Assembly (NCBI GenBank): GCA_026387845.1 | Contig: JAPLKX010000475.1 | Span: forward strand, 1-6,808 | Source: Candidatus Hydrogenedentota bacterium | GTDB lineage: Bacteria; Hydrogenedentota; Hydrogenedentia; Hydrogenedentales; SLHB01 | Direction of reading: 5' to 3' | Length of the DNA stretch: 6,808 nucleotides | Shown here: positions 1 to 6,701 of the stretch, piece by piece | Layout: each line of letters begins with the position of its first letter | Numbering within the stretch: position 1 is the first letter of the stretch | Program-made: the position numbers and the translations under genes | Notes under the pieces: generated by a model | Database searches by the model: none | What the model saw: only the letters and a program-made list of their open reading frames with translations | What the model was told of the DNA's origin: nothing

Positions 1-560
1 GCGAAGTGGGCCGGGGCTACCTGCGTGTTGAACCCGCGGTAATGCTGGCTGAGGTTGTACACGCCCTGGACCTCCGCGCACACCCGCGTGCACCTCCCGC
101 ACAATATGCATTTGTCCCCGTTGCGGATCACCGCCCGGCTCGACGCCTCCAGTGGGACGTGTTTGCGCCGGCCTTCCCAGAGCCGCTCACGGACACCCAT
201 CGCGTACGCCAGGTTCTGCAACTCGCAATTCGAGTCGCGCTCGCACGTCTGGCATTCCTTCGGGTGATTGTCGAGGATGAGCTCGACAATGTCGCGCCGC
301 GCCTGACGGATGTCCGGCGACGCCGTCTGCACAACCATCCCCGGCTGCACCGGCGTGCTGCACGACGCCGCAAACGCATCTGTACCTCTCACCGCGACGA
401 TGCACACCCGGCACGCGCCCGCAAGGCTGAGGTCGGGGTGGTAGCACAGGCGCGGCACGTGCACGCCGATCGTTTCCGCGGCTTCCATGATGGACGTGCC
501 CGCTGGAACCGTTACTTCCCGGTCGTCTATTGTGAGCGTTATCAGTTTCGCTTCGTTCAT
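1..560 (-). CDS. FeS-rich N-terminus of [FeFe]-hydrogenase (HydA/HndD-type) or NAD-dependent formate dehydrogenase alpha subunit, partial
   Basis: Only the first 186 codons are present; the C-terminus runs off the left window edge. I translated this frame by hand from the ATG at 558-560. Residues 1-75 form a plant-type [2Fe-2S] ferredoxin domain (C39, C50, C53, C67). Next is a His-Cys3 [4Fe-4S] motif (H99, C103, C106, C112, in DNHPKECQTC), then a CxxCxxCxxxC cluster (C151, C154, C157, C161, in CILCGRCTRVC). The stretch EVQGV...RGFNTQVAPA is typical of HydA/HndD and of FdhA; NuoG fits less well. These families pass electrons from the FMN subunit to an H-cluster or a Mo/W-pterin site, and both active sites would lie beyond the window. 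The start is set by an AGGA Shine-Dalgarno (568-571) 7 bases upstream. It begins 2 bases after the NuoF-like stop, so the two are surely co-transcribed. The FeS family is certain; hydrogenase versus formate dehydrogenase is undecided. Confidence 0.9.
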   Translation of the reverse strand, partial: MNEAKLITLTIDDREVTVPAGTSIMEAAETIGVHVPRLCYHPDLSLAGACRVCIVAVRGTDAFAASCSTPVQPGMVVQTASPDIRQARRDIVELILDNHPKECQTCERDSNCELQNLAYAMGVRERLWEGRRKHVPLEASSRAVIRNGDKCILCGRCTRVCAEVQGVYNLSQHYRGFNTQVAPAHF

Positions 561-562
561 GG

Positions 563-2752
563 CTAAGTCCTGTCGACGGCGCCGAACCGGCACACTTCAA
601 AGCACGCCCCGCACTTGATGCACCGGTCCTGGTCAATCACGTGCGGCTCCCGCCGGATCCCCGAGATGCACGCCACCGGGCACTTCCGCGCGCAGGCCGT
701 GCAGCCCGTGCATTTCTCCGGGTTGATCTCGTAACGGACGAGCGCCGTGCATTTCCGCGCCGGGCACCGTTTCTCGATCACGTGCGCCTCGTACTCGTCT
801 CGGTAGTGGGTGAGCGTGCTCAGCACGGGGTTGGGCGCAGCCTTGCCAAGCCCGCACAACGACGACCGTTTCACGAGCCGCGCCAAACGTTCCAGCTTCT
901 CGAGGTCTTCGAGCGTGCCCGAGCCCGACGTGATCCGCTCGAGTATCTCGAGCATCCGCGTCGTCCCTTCACGGCATGGCGTGCATTTGCCGCACGATTC
1001 GTCCTGCGAGAACGTGATGAAAAATTTTGCGATATCGACCATGCAAGTGTCTTCATCCAGAACGATCATGCCGCCGCTGCCCATGATCGACCCGGCTTGC
1101 GTCAGCGTGTCGAAATCGATCGGCGTGTCCATCCATTTTTCCGGGATGCACCCGCCCGCCGGGCCGCCCGTCTGGATGGCCTTCAGTTTTTTGCCCGCCG
1201 CCACCCCGCCCCCGATGTCGTTTACAACCTCGCGTAAAGTGGTGCCCATCGGGACTTCGACAAGGCCCGTATGACGCACTTTTCCCGCAAGCGCGAAAAC
1301 TTTCGTGCCGCCGCTCTTGTCGCTTCCAATCCGGCTGAACCAGTCCGCGCCGTAGTTGATGATTGCGGGCACGTTGGCGAGCGTCTCGACATTGTTGATA
1401 ACAGTAGGTTTTCCCCAGAGGCCGCGTTCCGTCGGGAACGGCGGGCGGATTCTGGGCTGGCCACGCTCGCCTTCAATCGAGTGGATGAGCGCGGTTTCTT
1501 CCCCGCAAACGAACGCGCCCGCTCCGAGCCGGATCTCGAGGTCGAAATCGAACCCCGATCCCAATATGTCCTTGCCCAACAGGCCCCACTGACGGCTCGT
1601 GTCGATCGCGTGCTGGACCCGCTTGATCGCCAGCGGGTATTCCGCACGGACGTAATAGAACCCCCGCGATGCCCCGATCGCATACCCCGCGATCAGCATG
1701 CCCTCCAGCACGCTAAACGGGTCCGACTCAAGCATGCTCCGGTCCATGAACGCGCCGGGGTCGCCCTCGTCGGCGTTGCAGATGATGAACCGCTCCGTCT
1801 CGGGGTTCTTGATCGCGTGCGCCCATTTCGCCCCCGTCGGGAATCCCCCGCCGCCCCGCCCGCGCAGGCGCGACCTCGTGATTTCGTTAACCACGAAATC
1901 GGGCTCGCCGCGCGCCAGGACTTTCGCCAGCGCCGCAAACCCCATGTAGTTGAGATACTCTTCGATGCTCTCGGGATCGACTACGCCGCAGTTGCGCAGC
2001 GCGATACGGTTTTGTTTGCTGAAAAACGCCACGTCCCCGTAGACGTCAAAGAAACGACGCCAGAGCAGTTCCTCGCTCACGCGCAGCGCTTCCACGACCC
2101 GCCCACCGAGGATGTGTTCGCGGACAATCGACTCCACGTCCTTTTCGCCCCGCACAAAATACAGGATGTTTTCCGGCAGAAGCAGAATATGGCTGTAGAT
2201 GCCTTCGACCTTGTGCTGGCAGGCCCCTAGGCACGCCACCTCCGAAAACCGGACTTCGTCCGCCGCCATCCCAGCCTCCGCCAGCTTCCTCGAGAAAACT
2301 TCCGGCCAGTCAATCGAGTAGGTCGGGCAGCATCGTTCGTTGGCGCAGAACAGGATTTCGTGGCGGGCGAGCTTTTCAAACGGGCCATCCAGTACGTGCT
2401 GCAGTACGGGCTCCCCGTTCAGGACATGCGATGTGAAAATCTTGTGGACAATGTCCCGGTCCACCCGCTCGTACTTCACCGGAATGTGATTCGGCGCGAA
2501 GATGCCCACGATCGGTTCCCGGCTGCAACGACCGGTGCAACCCGTCTTCCGAAGCACAATATCGGTCCGGCCGGACGCCGCGATGTGCTTGCGCAACTCG
2601 TCGTAAACGGCCAGCGACCCGGCGGCATGTTCGCACGTGGCAGAACCCACCTGGATAAACGTATGCGTGCCTTCGCCGGGACGTTGCGCGCCGGCTCGGG
2701 CACGGGCAATGACCCCTTCAAACTTCTCAAAAACAGGGTTTGTCGCACTCAT
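563..2752 (-). CDS. NuoF/HydB/HndC-like NAD(H)-binding FMN and FeS subunit with tandem N-terminal thioredoxin-like domains
   Basis: A 729-residue soluble flavin/FeS subunit that should exchange electrons between NAD(H) and the downstream catalytic subunit. Domains in order: thioredoxin-like ferredoxin domain 1 (about 25-120; C40, C72, C76); a second such domain (about 128-225; C136, C141, C174, C178); the NuoF core with FMN-loop GRGGGGFPTG (298-307), NADH-site EGDPGAFMDR (329-338) and CGEETALIHSIEG (416-428); an SLBB-like part (about 483-560); the N3-type [4Fe-4S] site (C587, C590, C593, C633); a CPARKC motif (663-668); and two C-terminal [4Fe-4S] ferredoxin motifs (C681/684/687/691 and C711/714/717/721). 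Relatives such as HydB or HndC are about 600-630 residues; the second thioredoxin-like domain explains the excess. The frame stays open to 2878, but I chose the ATG at 2752 because GAGG (2760-2763) sits 7 bases upstream and homology begins there. It is the first gene of the operon. Confidence 0.95.
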   Translation of the reverse strand: MSATNPVFEKFEGVIARARAGAQRPGEGTHTFIQVGSATCEHAAGSLAVYDELRKHIAASGRTDIVLRKTGCTGRCSREPIVGIFAPNHIPVKYERVDRDIVHKIFTSHVLNGEPVLQHVLDGPFEKLARHEILFCANERCCPTYSIDWPEVFSRKLAEAGMAADEVRFSEVACLGACQHKVEGIYSHILLLPENILYFVRGEKDVESIVREHILGGRVVEALRVSEELLWRRFFDVYGDVAFFSKQNRIALRNCGVVDPESIEEYLNYMGFAALAKVLARGEPDFVVNEITRSRLRGRGGGGFPTGAKWAHAIKNPETERFIICNADEGDPGAFMDRSMLESDPFSVLEGMLIAGYAIGASRGFYYVRAEYPLAIKRVQHAIDTSRQWGLLGKDILGSGFDFDLEIRLGAGAFVCGEETALIHSIEGERGQPRIRPPFPTERGLWGKPTVINNVETLANVPAIINYGADWFSRIGSDKSGGTKVFALAGKVRHTGLVEVPMGTTLREVVNDIGGGVAAGKKLKAIQTGGPAGGCIPEKWMDTPIDFDTLTQAGSIMGSGGMIVLDEDTCMVDIAKFFITFSQDESCGKCTPCREGTTRMLEILERITSGSGTLEDLEKLERLARLVKRSSLCGLGKAAPNPVLSTLTHYRDEYEAHVIEKRCPARKCTALVRYEINPEKCTGCTACARKCPVACISGIRREPHVIDQDRCIKCGACFEVCRFGAVDRT

Positions 2753-2778
2753 CAGAGAACCTCGGTTCGAAGGCGGAT

Positions 2779-2806
2779 GGTATATAAACCTCCCCGCCCA
2801 GATCAA
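2779..2806 (-). promoter_or_regulatory. Putative sigma70-type promoter of the NuoF-like operon
   Basis: On the minus strand TTGATC (2801-2806) and TATACC (2779-2784) are 16 bases apart, each matching 4 of 6 consensus bases. A start near 2772 would give a leader of about 20 bases carrying the GAGG ribosome site of the 2752 start. The match is moderate and rests on sequence alone. Confidence 0.35.
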
Positions 2807-2812
2807 TGATCT
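2800..2812. promoter_or_regulatory. Perfect 13-bp palindrome, candidate operator
   Basis: AGATCA-A-TGATCT is a perfect 6+1+6 inverted repeat. Its promoter-proximal half overlaps the putative -35 box of the NuoF-like operon, the place where a dimeric repressor would block transcription. I do not recognise it as the site of a named regulator. Confidence 0.35.
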
Positions 2813-2862
2813 TTGTATAACGATCCTGAGGCCGCAAATTGGGGCAGGATTCGTCATTTTTT

Positions 2863-2880
2863 TTGCGAGAAATTGCACAA
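2863..2880. promoter_or_regulatory. Candidate Rex (NADH/NAD+ sensor) operator
   Basis: On the minus strand the 18 bases TTGTGCAATTTCTCGCAA match the Rex consensus TTGTGAANNNNTTCACAA at 11 of 14 defined positions. Rex is known to control hydrogenase, NADH-dehydrogenase and fermentation genes in many bacteria, so the place ahead of an NAD(H)-linked FeS operon is apt. It lies about 110 bases upstream of the start codon and does not overlap the promoter proposed at 2779-2806. Either the real promoter is further upstream or the match is chance. Confidence 0.3.
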
Positions 2881-2896
2881 ACAGCCGCGCCCAGCC

Positions 2897-2922
2897 CGGC
2901 CGTCCTAATCACCAATCGGCCG
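2897..2922 (-). terminator. Possible weak terminator after the secreted propeller protein
   Basis: CGGCCG occurs at 2897-2902 and 2917-2922 and can form a 6-bp GC-only stem with a 14-base loop. On the minus strand it begins immediately after the TAG stop of the 1115-residue gene. There is no clean U-tract, only a GTTTGTG stretch some 15 bases later, so efficiency is doubtful. Confidence 0.3.
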
Positions 2923-5900
2923 CTATTGCAGGCCCTCGATCAGTCCCGCGATTTTCGCACGGGCGTCCTGTATCCTGCGCCATCTCTTCAAAGCCACGGC
3001 ACGGTCGCCCGCAGCGCCTAGCGAGCCGGGGACCGTCCCGTCCTGGTCGCGGCCGCAGAAGTCGGCGATCTTGTCCGCGTCCTGCCCGAGAAGCCGGCAG
3101 GCTTCGGCCACGGTTTCCGGTGCACGCCCGTCTCGTTCGGCTTTATCGGCGGCGTCGCGGAGCACACTCAGCATCGAGTAGTCTTCGACACCGTCCCGGA
3201 TCGCTTCCCACCGCTTGCTGGGTACCACGCCGTTCCCCTGATAGATTAGCAGGTATTCCCGGTCCGCCCGGTACCACGGGTCATCCTGCGAAGTGCAGTA
3301 CGACCAGAACCCGATGCCCGTCAGCCCGTGATGCCACACCAGCCACGCCTGCGCCCGGTAGTAACCCAGCGGCGACTGGTGCTTCGCGTTGTCGTCGCAC
3401 TCGTATGTCCAGACCTGCGCACCCGTCGATTTGATGAACTCCAGCTTGTCCGCGTTGTGTTTGATCAGGTACCCGTTGCGGTTGGGGCACCAGATATCCA
3501 CGTACGGCGCCATTGCCTTCAGTTCTTCCATCGTGCAGCTACCGACGGGATCGGTGTACATCCGGATTTTCGGATCCGCTTCACGCGCCAGCTTGCCCAT
3601 GGCAATGTAAACATCGGAGAGGCCGGGGCTGAGACCCGGTTCGTCCACCGGGTACAGCGCAAATCCGTCGTAACCCACTCCCAGTTCGGCGAGGTGGGCC
3701 ACCCACGCCCGAAGGTACTGAACGTGCGCCTTGTTCCAGCCGTCCGACGATTGCGCCGCCCCTTTCAGCGCGCCCTGGTAGCCGCAAAACAGGATCATCC
3801 CATGCGGCCCATACCGTTTCACATAGTCGTCATGCTCGGCAAAGTCGATTGCGCCGGCGAGGTTGCCGGCCTCGTCACACGTCGCCTGCGGGAACTGCGT
3901 CCCAACGAACACGTTTGTCCCGTGGCCGGCCTGGTCTGCGAGGGCCGCGTCAGGGATGTCTTTAAGGACGGAAGTGTGGACATAGCCCCAGTGGCACAGG
4001 CGGAGAGGCTGCTTCTCGGGAAGCCTGGCTTTGTAGACCTCAACGGAGAAGGGGGGTGCGGTTTCGACGGACTCGACGTCGAGCGTCCGGAAGCGGATCG
4101 AACCTTCCCACTTGCCCGGCTCGAGCCCGGCCGTGTCGATCGTGAGCCAGACTTGGCGGCCGTCCCACGGCGGCACCGTGATCGTCCGTGCTTCGTTGAG
4201 GAGCGGCAGCGCGTCCCAGGACTGGTTGAGCATCTGGGTTGGGACGGGGAGAACTTCGCGGATGGTAACGGCCTGTTTTTCGGTGTTGCCGTTCTTGAGC
4301 GGCGGCACGTCCACCCGGCAGACGCGGGCGGTGTCGGAGAAGTTGACCAGGTTAATTGCGGCGGATTCGGTTTCGCCGCCAAACGCCTTGATTTCCCAAG
4401 CCATCGCGGGGCTGTCCTGCATAGGGGTGAAGGGTTCCCAAGGGTTGACACAAAACGCGCCCAGAGTGGTTCCTTTTTCGGCGGCCGCGCCCGTCATTTT
4501 GGCCATAGATATGCCTGCGTCGCGCAGTTCGGCGAATTGGCCCGCAAGGGCCGTGCGCTCGCCGCTGGTCATCGCGCTGGCCAGCCCGGCCCGCTCCTTG
4601 AGTCCGGGCAGAAGCGCCTGGATGCGGTAGACGAGATTCTCGGGAGTCAGTTTCGATTCGAGTTTGGGAAGCGTATCGCGGATTTGGCCGGCGAGCCTCT
4701 CGATATCCGCGATTTCCTTCATAAAGGGCGCAACGTAGATCTCTTGCCGCCGTTCGGCCACGGGCGCGCCACCTTCGGAAACGATGCAGACGAAGCTGAC
4801 CGCGGAAGGCGCCGCCCCGTCGAGTGTGTAGAGGAGGGTCTCTTCGATTTTGGCTTGGCTGGACGCGAGGTTAGTGCCGGAAAACTTCACCCCGTCGCGC
4901 AGAACCCCAAGTTCCACGTCGAGCGGCCGCGATTCAGGATTGCTGATCGAAACCGCAAAGCGATTTGACCCAACGTACAAATCCCCGCACTCAAATTTCG
5001 GGATGGTGATCTCAGGTTTGTCTTGAGCGGGCACTGGCGAGCCCGTGCGCGCCGCATTAAGCCGGAACTCCGGAACCAGCACCACCGCGGCCGGTTTCTG
5101 CTGTGGCCATTGGAACGCCAGAAGTTTCCCGCTGGTAACCGGCAGGACGACCGAAAGCCGGCCGTCGCCTGCAAAATCAACTACCGTGGGCGTCGCGTTG
5201 GCTTCCCCATCAAGCGGGATGGTTTCTTTAATCAGGCCTTTCGGATCAAAGACGTAGAGCTTCTTGCTGTATCCGGCGAGCAGAATTTCTACGACGCCGT
5301 CTCCGTCGATGTCGGCAATCCCTGGATTGCGTCTGACACGCTGCTCGACATCCGCCTCCCATTTAAGACCCCCATCCGGAGACAGACACACAAATTTTCC
5401 CCCGAGATCGGCAACAAATATCTCAGTGGACCCGTCGCTGTCGACGTCCGCGGCCGCCATGGCACAATCCACCTCACGCCGCATCGGGTACGTCCACAGG
5501 ATCTTTCCGTCCATATTGACGGCCGCGATGGCGTTGCCGATCCCAACCAGAATTTCCGACCGCCCGTCGTTGCCAATAAAGTCGGCCGCGAGCGGCGTCG
5601 AGCCTTCCGCGCCTTCTTTGGGGAGCCGCCAGAGTTCTTTACCGTCGTGCGAGAGGCACAGGAGCGGCGTGTCCATGCAGCCGGCAAGAATTTCGGAAAA
5701 ACCGTCCCCATTGATGTCGGCCACAGCAGGGTAGGTGCTGAAAATCCCCGGATGGTTGTGCGACCACACGGGCTTCCCGTCGCCCGAGAGGCACGTCATC
5801 GTTTCCAGCGAATCGGCTGCGACAAGTTCCACCGCATTGTTTCGCTCGAGATCGGCCGCGGCAAACCCCGCCCGGCCCCAATCAACCAGCCCAGGGAGGT

Positions 5901-6270
5901 TCGTTTGCCACAGGACGCCCCCGCTGTCCCCTTCAAGGCACCACACCGCGCCCGAGTTCGCCAGGACGACCACCTCGAGTCCGGGCCCGCCCGTCACATC
6001 CGCCAGCGTCGGCGGTACCGAAAACCTGTCGTGCGTGTCGTACCGCCAGATTTCCACCGCGCTGCCGTCCAAAGCAAGCACCGAGCCCGCCGTGGTGACA
6101 ACGACCAACTCATTGCGCCCGTCGCCGTTGATGTCTCCCGAGGCCGGCGAACAGTCGATAAAGCCCCCCGCGCACGTGTAGGTCCACAAGGGGGTTGAGG
6201 CGGCCGGGGCGCCCGCCGCTGGCAAGATCACACATAAAACTACATAGAACGCAAGTGCGCCGTGGTGCAT
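2923..6270 (-). CDS. Secreted beta-propeller (FG-GAP/VCBS-like) protein with glycosidase-like DUF4091-type C-terminus
   Basis: An 1115-residue exported protein, probably acting outside the cytoplasm on or around polysaccharides; no substrate can be read from the sequence. Residues 1-25 look like a signal peptide with a hydrophobic core (FYVVLCVILPAAG) and an Ala-rich cleavage region, and no proper lipobox. Residues 46-373 hold eight propeller repeats with calcium-loop motifs such as DINGDG, most followed by a PQQ-propeller-like DGKxxW strand. Residues 420-515 look like a beta domain and 515-600 are helical. Residues 750-1035 resemble a glycoside-hydrolase-type TIM barrel: YPVDEPG (873-879, E877 a candidate acid), DIWCPN (925-930), GIGFWSY (985-991), and SKRWEAIRDGVEDY (1018-1031), which matches the DUF4091 end signature. 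AAGGAG (6279-6284) lies 8 bases before the ATG; an out-of-frame ATG at 6273-6275 is only 3 bases from it and was not chosen. It is a single gene with its own promoter. Architecture is clear, enzymatic activity unproven. Confidence 0.92.
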   Translation of the reverse strand: MHHGALAFYVVLCVILPAAGAPAASTPLWTYTCAGGFIDCSPASGDINGDGRNELVVVTTAGSVLALDGSAVEIWRYDTHDRFSVPPTLADVTGGPGLEVVVLANSGAVWCLEGDSGGVLWQTNLPGLVDWGRAGFAAADLERNNAVELVAADSLETMTCLSGDGKPVWSHNHPGIFSTYPAVADINGDGFSEILAGCMDTPLLCLSHDGKELWRLPKEGAEGSTPLAADFIGNDGRSEILVGIGNAIAAVNMDGKILWTYPMRREVDCAMAAADVDSDGSTEIFVADLGGKFVCLSPDGGLKWEADVEQRVRRNPGIADIDGDGVVEILLAGYSKKLYVFDPKGLIKETIPLDGEANATPTVVDFAGDGRLSVVLPVTSGKLLAFQWPQQKPAAVVLVPEFRLNAARTGSPVPAQDKPEITIPKFECGDLYVGSNRFAVSISNPESRPLDVELGVLRDGVKFSGTNLASSQAKIEETLLYTLDGAAPSAVSFVCIVSEGGAPVAERRQEIYVAPFMKEIADIERLAGQIRDTLPKLESKLTPENLVYRIQALLPGLKERAGLASAMTSGERTALAGQFAELRDAGISMAKMTGAAAEKGTTLGAFCVNPWEPFTPMQDSPAMAWEIKAFGGETESAAINLVNFSDTARVCRVDVPPLKNGNTEKQAVTIREVLPVPTQMLNQSWDALPLLNEARTITVPPWDGRQVWLTIDTAGLEPGKWEGSIRFRTLDVESVETAPPFSVEVYKARLPEKQPLRLCHWGYVHTSVLKDIPDAALADQAGHGTNVFVGTQFPQATCDEAGNLAGAIDFAEHDDYVKRYGPHGMILFCGYQGALKGAAQSSDGWNKAHVQYLRAWVAHLAELGVGYDGFALYPVDEPGLSPGLSDVYIAMGKLAREADPKIRMYTDPVGSCTMEELKAMAPYVDIWCPNRNGYLIKHNADKLEFIKSTGAQVWTYECDDNAKHQSPLGYYRAQAWLVWHHGLTGIGFWSYCTSQDDPWYRADREYLLIYQGNGVVPSKRWEAIRDGVEDYSMLSVLRDAADKAERDGRAPETVAEACRLLGQDADKIADFCGRDQDGTVPGSLGAAGDRAVALKRWRRIQDARAKIAGLIEGLQ
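5152..6135 (-). repeat. Eight propeller repeats encoded in the secreted protein
   Basis: The Asp-rich loops begin at residues 46, 91, 140, 185, 230, 275, 320 and 365. Spacing is 45 residues throughout except 49 between the second and third. The best loops are DINGDGRNE, DINGDGFSE, DVDSDGSTE and DIDGDGVVE. Repeat 2 (DVTGGPGLE) and repeat 3 (DLERNNAVE) have lost calcium-ligand positions, and repeat 8 (DFAGDGRLS) has lost the final Glu. The repeats are diverged at the protein level and I see no long DNA identity between them. Confidence 0.8.
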
Positions 6271-6306
6271 GGCATAAGCTCCTTAGTGGCCCGGTCTGTC
6301 ACGCCT

Positions 6307-6335
6307 ATACTAAAAGGAGTGGGCGCACCATGCAA
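6307..6335 (-). promoter_or_regulatory. Sigma70-like promoter of the secreted propeller protein gene
   Basis: On the minus strand TTGCAT (6330-6335) and TAGTAT (6307-6312) are separated by exactly 17 bases. Transcription from near 6300 would give a leader of about 30 bases ending in the AAGGAG ribosome site at 6279-6284. This would let the large gene be expressed separately from the small gene upstream. Confidence 0.5.
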
Positions 6336-6379
6336 CCTCTTGCCGCCGGCGCTCGACCTTGTCTCCCGCTTCGGCCCCC

Positions 6380-6568
6380 TTATGAGACCGGAACTTCTTC
6401 CTTCAGGCGGCTGACAAGAGACGCCAGGAGCTCTTCTCGTTGCTGGAGTTTCTCGCGCCATTCTGGGTTCCGCGTACGGCGGACCTCGATTTTCGTGTCC
6501 GAAAAGCTGGTCTCAATCAGCTTGAGGAGTTCTTCGCGCTCCTCCTCCGACAGTTGCAACGTAATCAT
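6380..6568 (-). CDS. Small charged helical protein of unknown function (62 aa)
   Basis: The product is predicted to be almost entirely alpha-helical: LSEEEREELLKLIETSFSD, then a short KIEVRRTRNPEWRE turn, then a second helix with LQQREELLASLVSRL. Heptad-like leucines suggest a helical hairpin or coiled coil. It has no signal peptide, no cysteines and no catalytic motif. It resembles, from memory, the short hypothetical proteins with an LSD...E..T....RE.L..RE..L..L pattern found in many bacteria, whose function I do not know. A GGAG lies 11 bases before the ATG, slightly long spacing, and a perfect TATAAT lies about 75 bases upstream. It precedes the large secreted gene by 109 bases on the same strand, but that gene seems to have its own promoter, so a functional link is not implied. 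Confidence 0.7.
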   Translation of the reverse strand: MITLQLSEEEREELLKLIETSFSDTKIEVRRTRNPEWREKLQQREELLASLVSRLKEEVPVS

Positions 6569-6643
6569 ATTTTCTAAATCTCCAACCGGCCAGGCCGAGT
6601 CGGGAACATTCTTTACATAAACTGCTAAACTGCGCCTACTTTA

Positions 6644-6671
6644 ATTATACCTCCTTATTGACATACAAAAA
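6644..6671 (-). promoter_or_regulatory. Putative promoter of the small helical protein gene
   Basis: On the minus strand there is a perfect TATAAT (6644-6649) in an AT-rich stretch. The -35 is poor: TTTTTG (6666-6671) at 16 bases is the best fit. The predicted start near 6637 gives a leader of about 70 bases before the ATG at 6568. Confidence 0.4.
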
Positions 6672-6701
6672 TTGACTTGACCGCCCGTCATGTGGTATCG
6701 T
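6672..6701 (+). promoter_or_regulatory. Possible rightward promoter of the divergent region
   Basis: On the plus strand TTGACT (6672-6677) is 18 bases from TATCGT (6696-6701). A perfect TTGACA also lies at 6658-6663 but has no -10 at the right distance. A short GTGG/CCAC dyad (6692-6695 and 6702-6705) flanks the -10. Such a promoter would serve the gene that may begin at 6788. The -10 is GC-containing and the match is modest. Confidence 0.25.

Noticed and set aside
187..636. Minus-strand 149-codon frame across the junction of the two FeS genes.
   Set aside because: It is out of frame with the ferredoxin-type coding sequence, which carries all the expected cysteine motifs, and its own product has no recognisable features.
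1271..2230. Plus-strand open frame of 319 codons opposite the NuoF-like gene, and similar long frames at 5023-6198.
   Set aside because: Both are shadows of strongly supported minus-strand genes, lack ribosome sites and show no protein-like composition.
2823..2864. Plus-strand hairpin (ATCCTG...CAGGAT, 16-base loop) followed by eight Ts, looking like a terminator.
   Set aside because: The T-run starts 6 bases after the stem, the stem is only 6 bp, and no plus-strand gene precedes it. It may be a chance inverted repeat in the leader region.
2753..2878. A 42-residue N-terminal extension of the NuoF-like protein, from an ATG at 2878 or 2857.
   Set aside because: Neither ATG has a Shine-Dalgarno, the added residues resemble no part of the family, and the stretch holds the putative promoter and operators. 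The ATG at 2752 has GAGG at good spacing.
3328..4968. Long plus-strand open frame of 546 codons opposite the secreted protein gene.
   Set aside because: It is antisense to a gene with clear domains. High GC makes stops rare in the opposite frame, and its product is Arg/Val-rich with no recognisable motif.
6650..6656. Perfect Shine-Dalgarno AAGGAGG on the minus strand.
   Set aside because: No ATG, GTG or TTG lies at a usable distance downstream, and the sequence falls between the -10 and -35 positions of the putative promoter, so it is probably coincidence.
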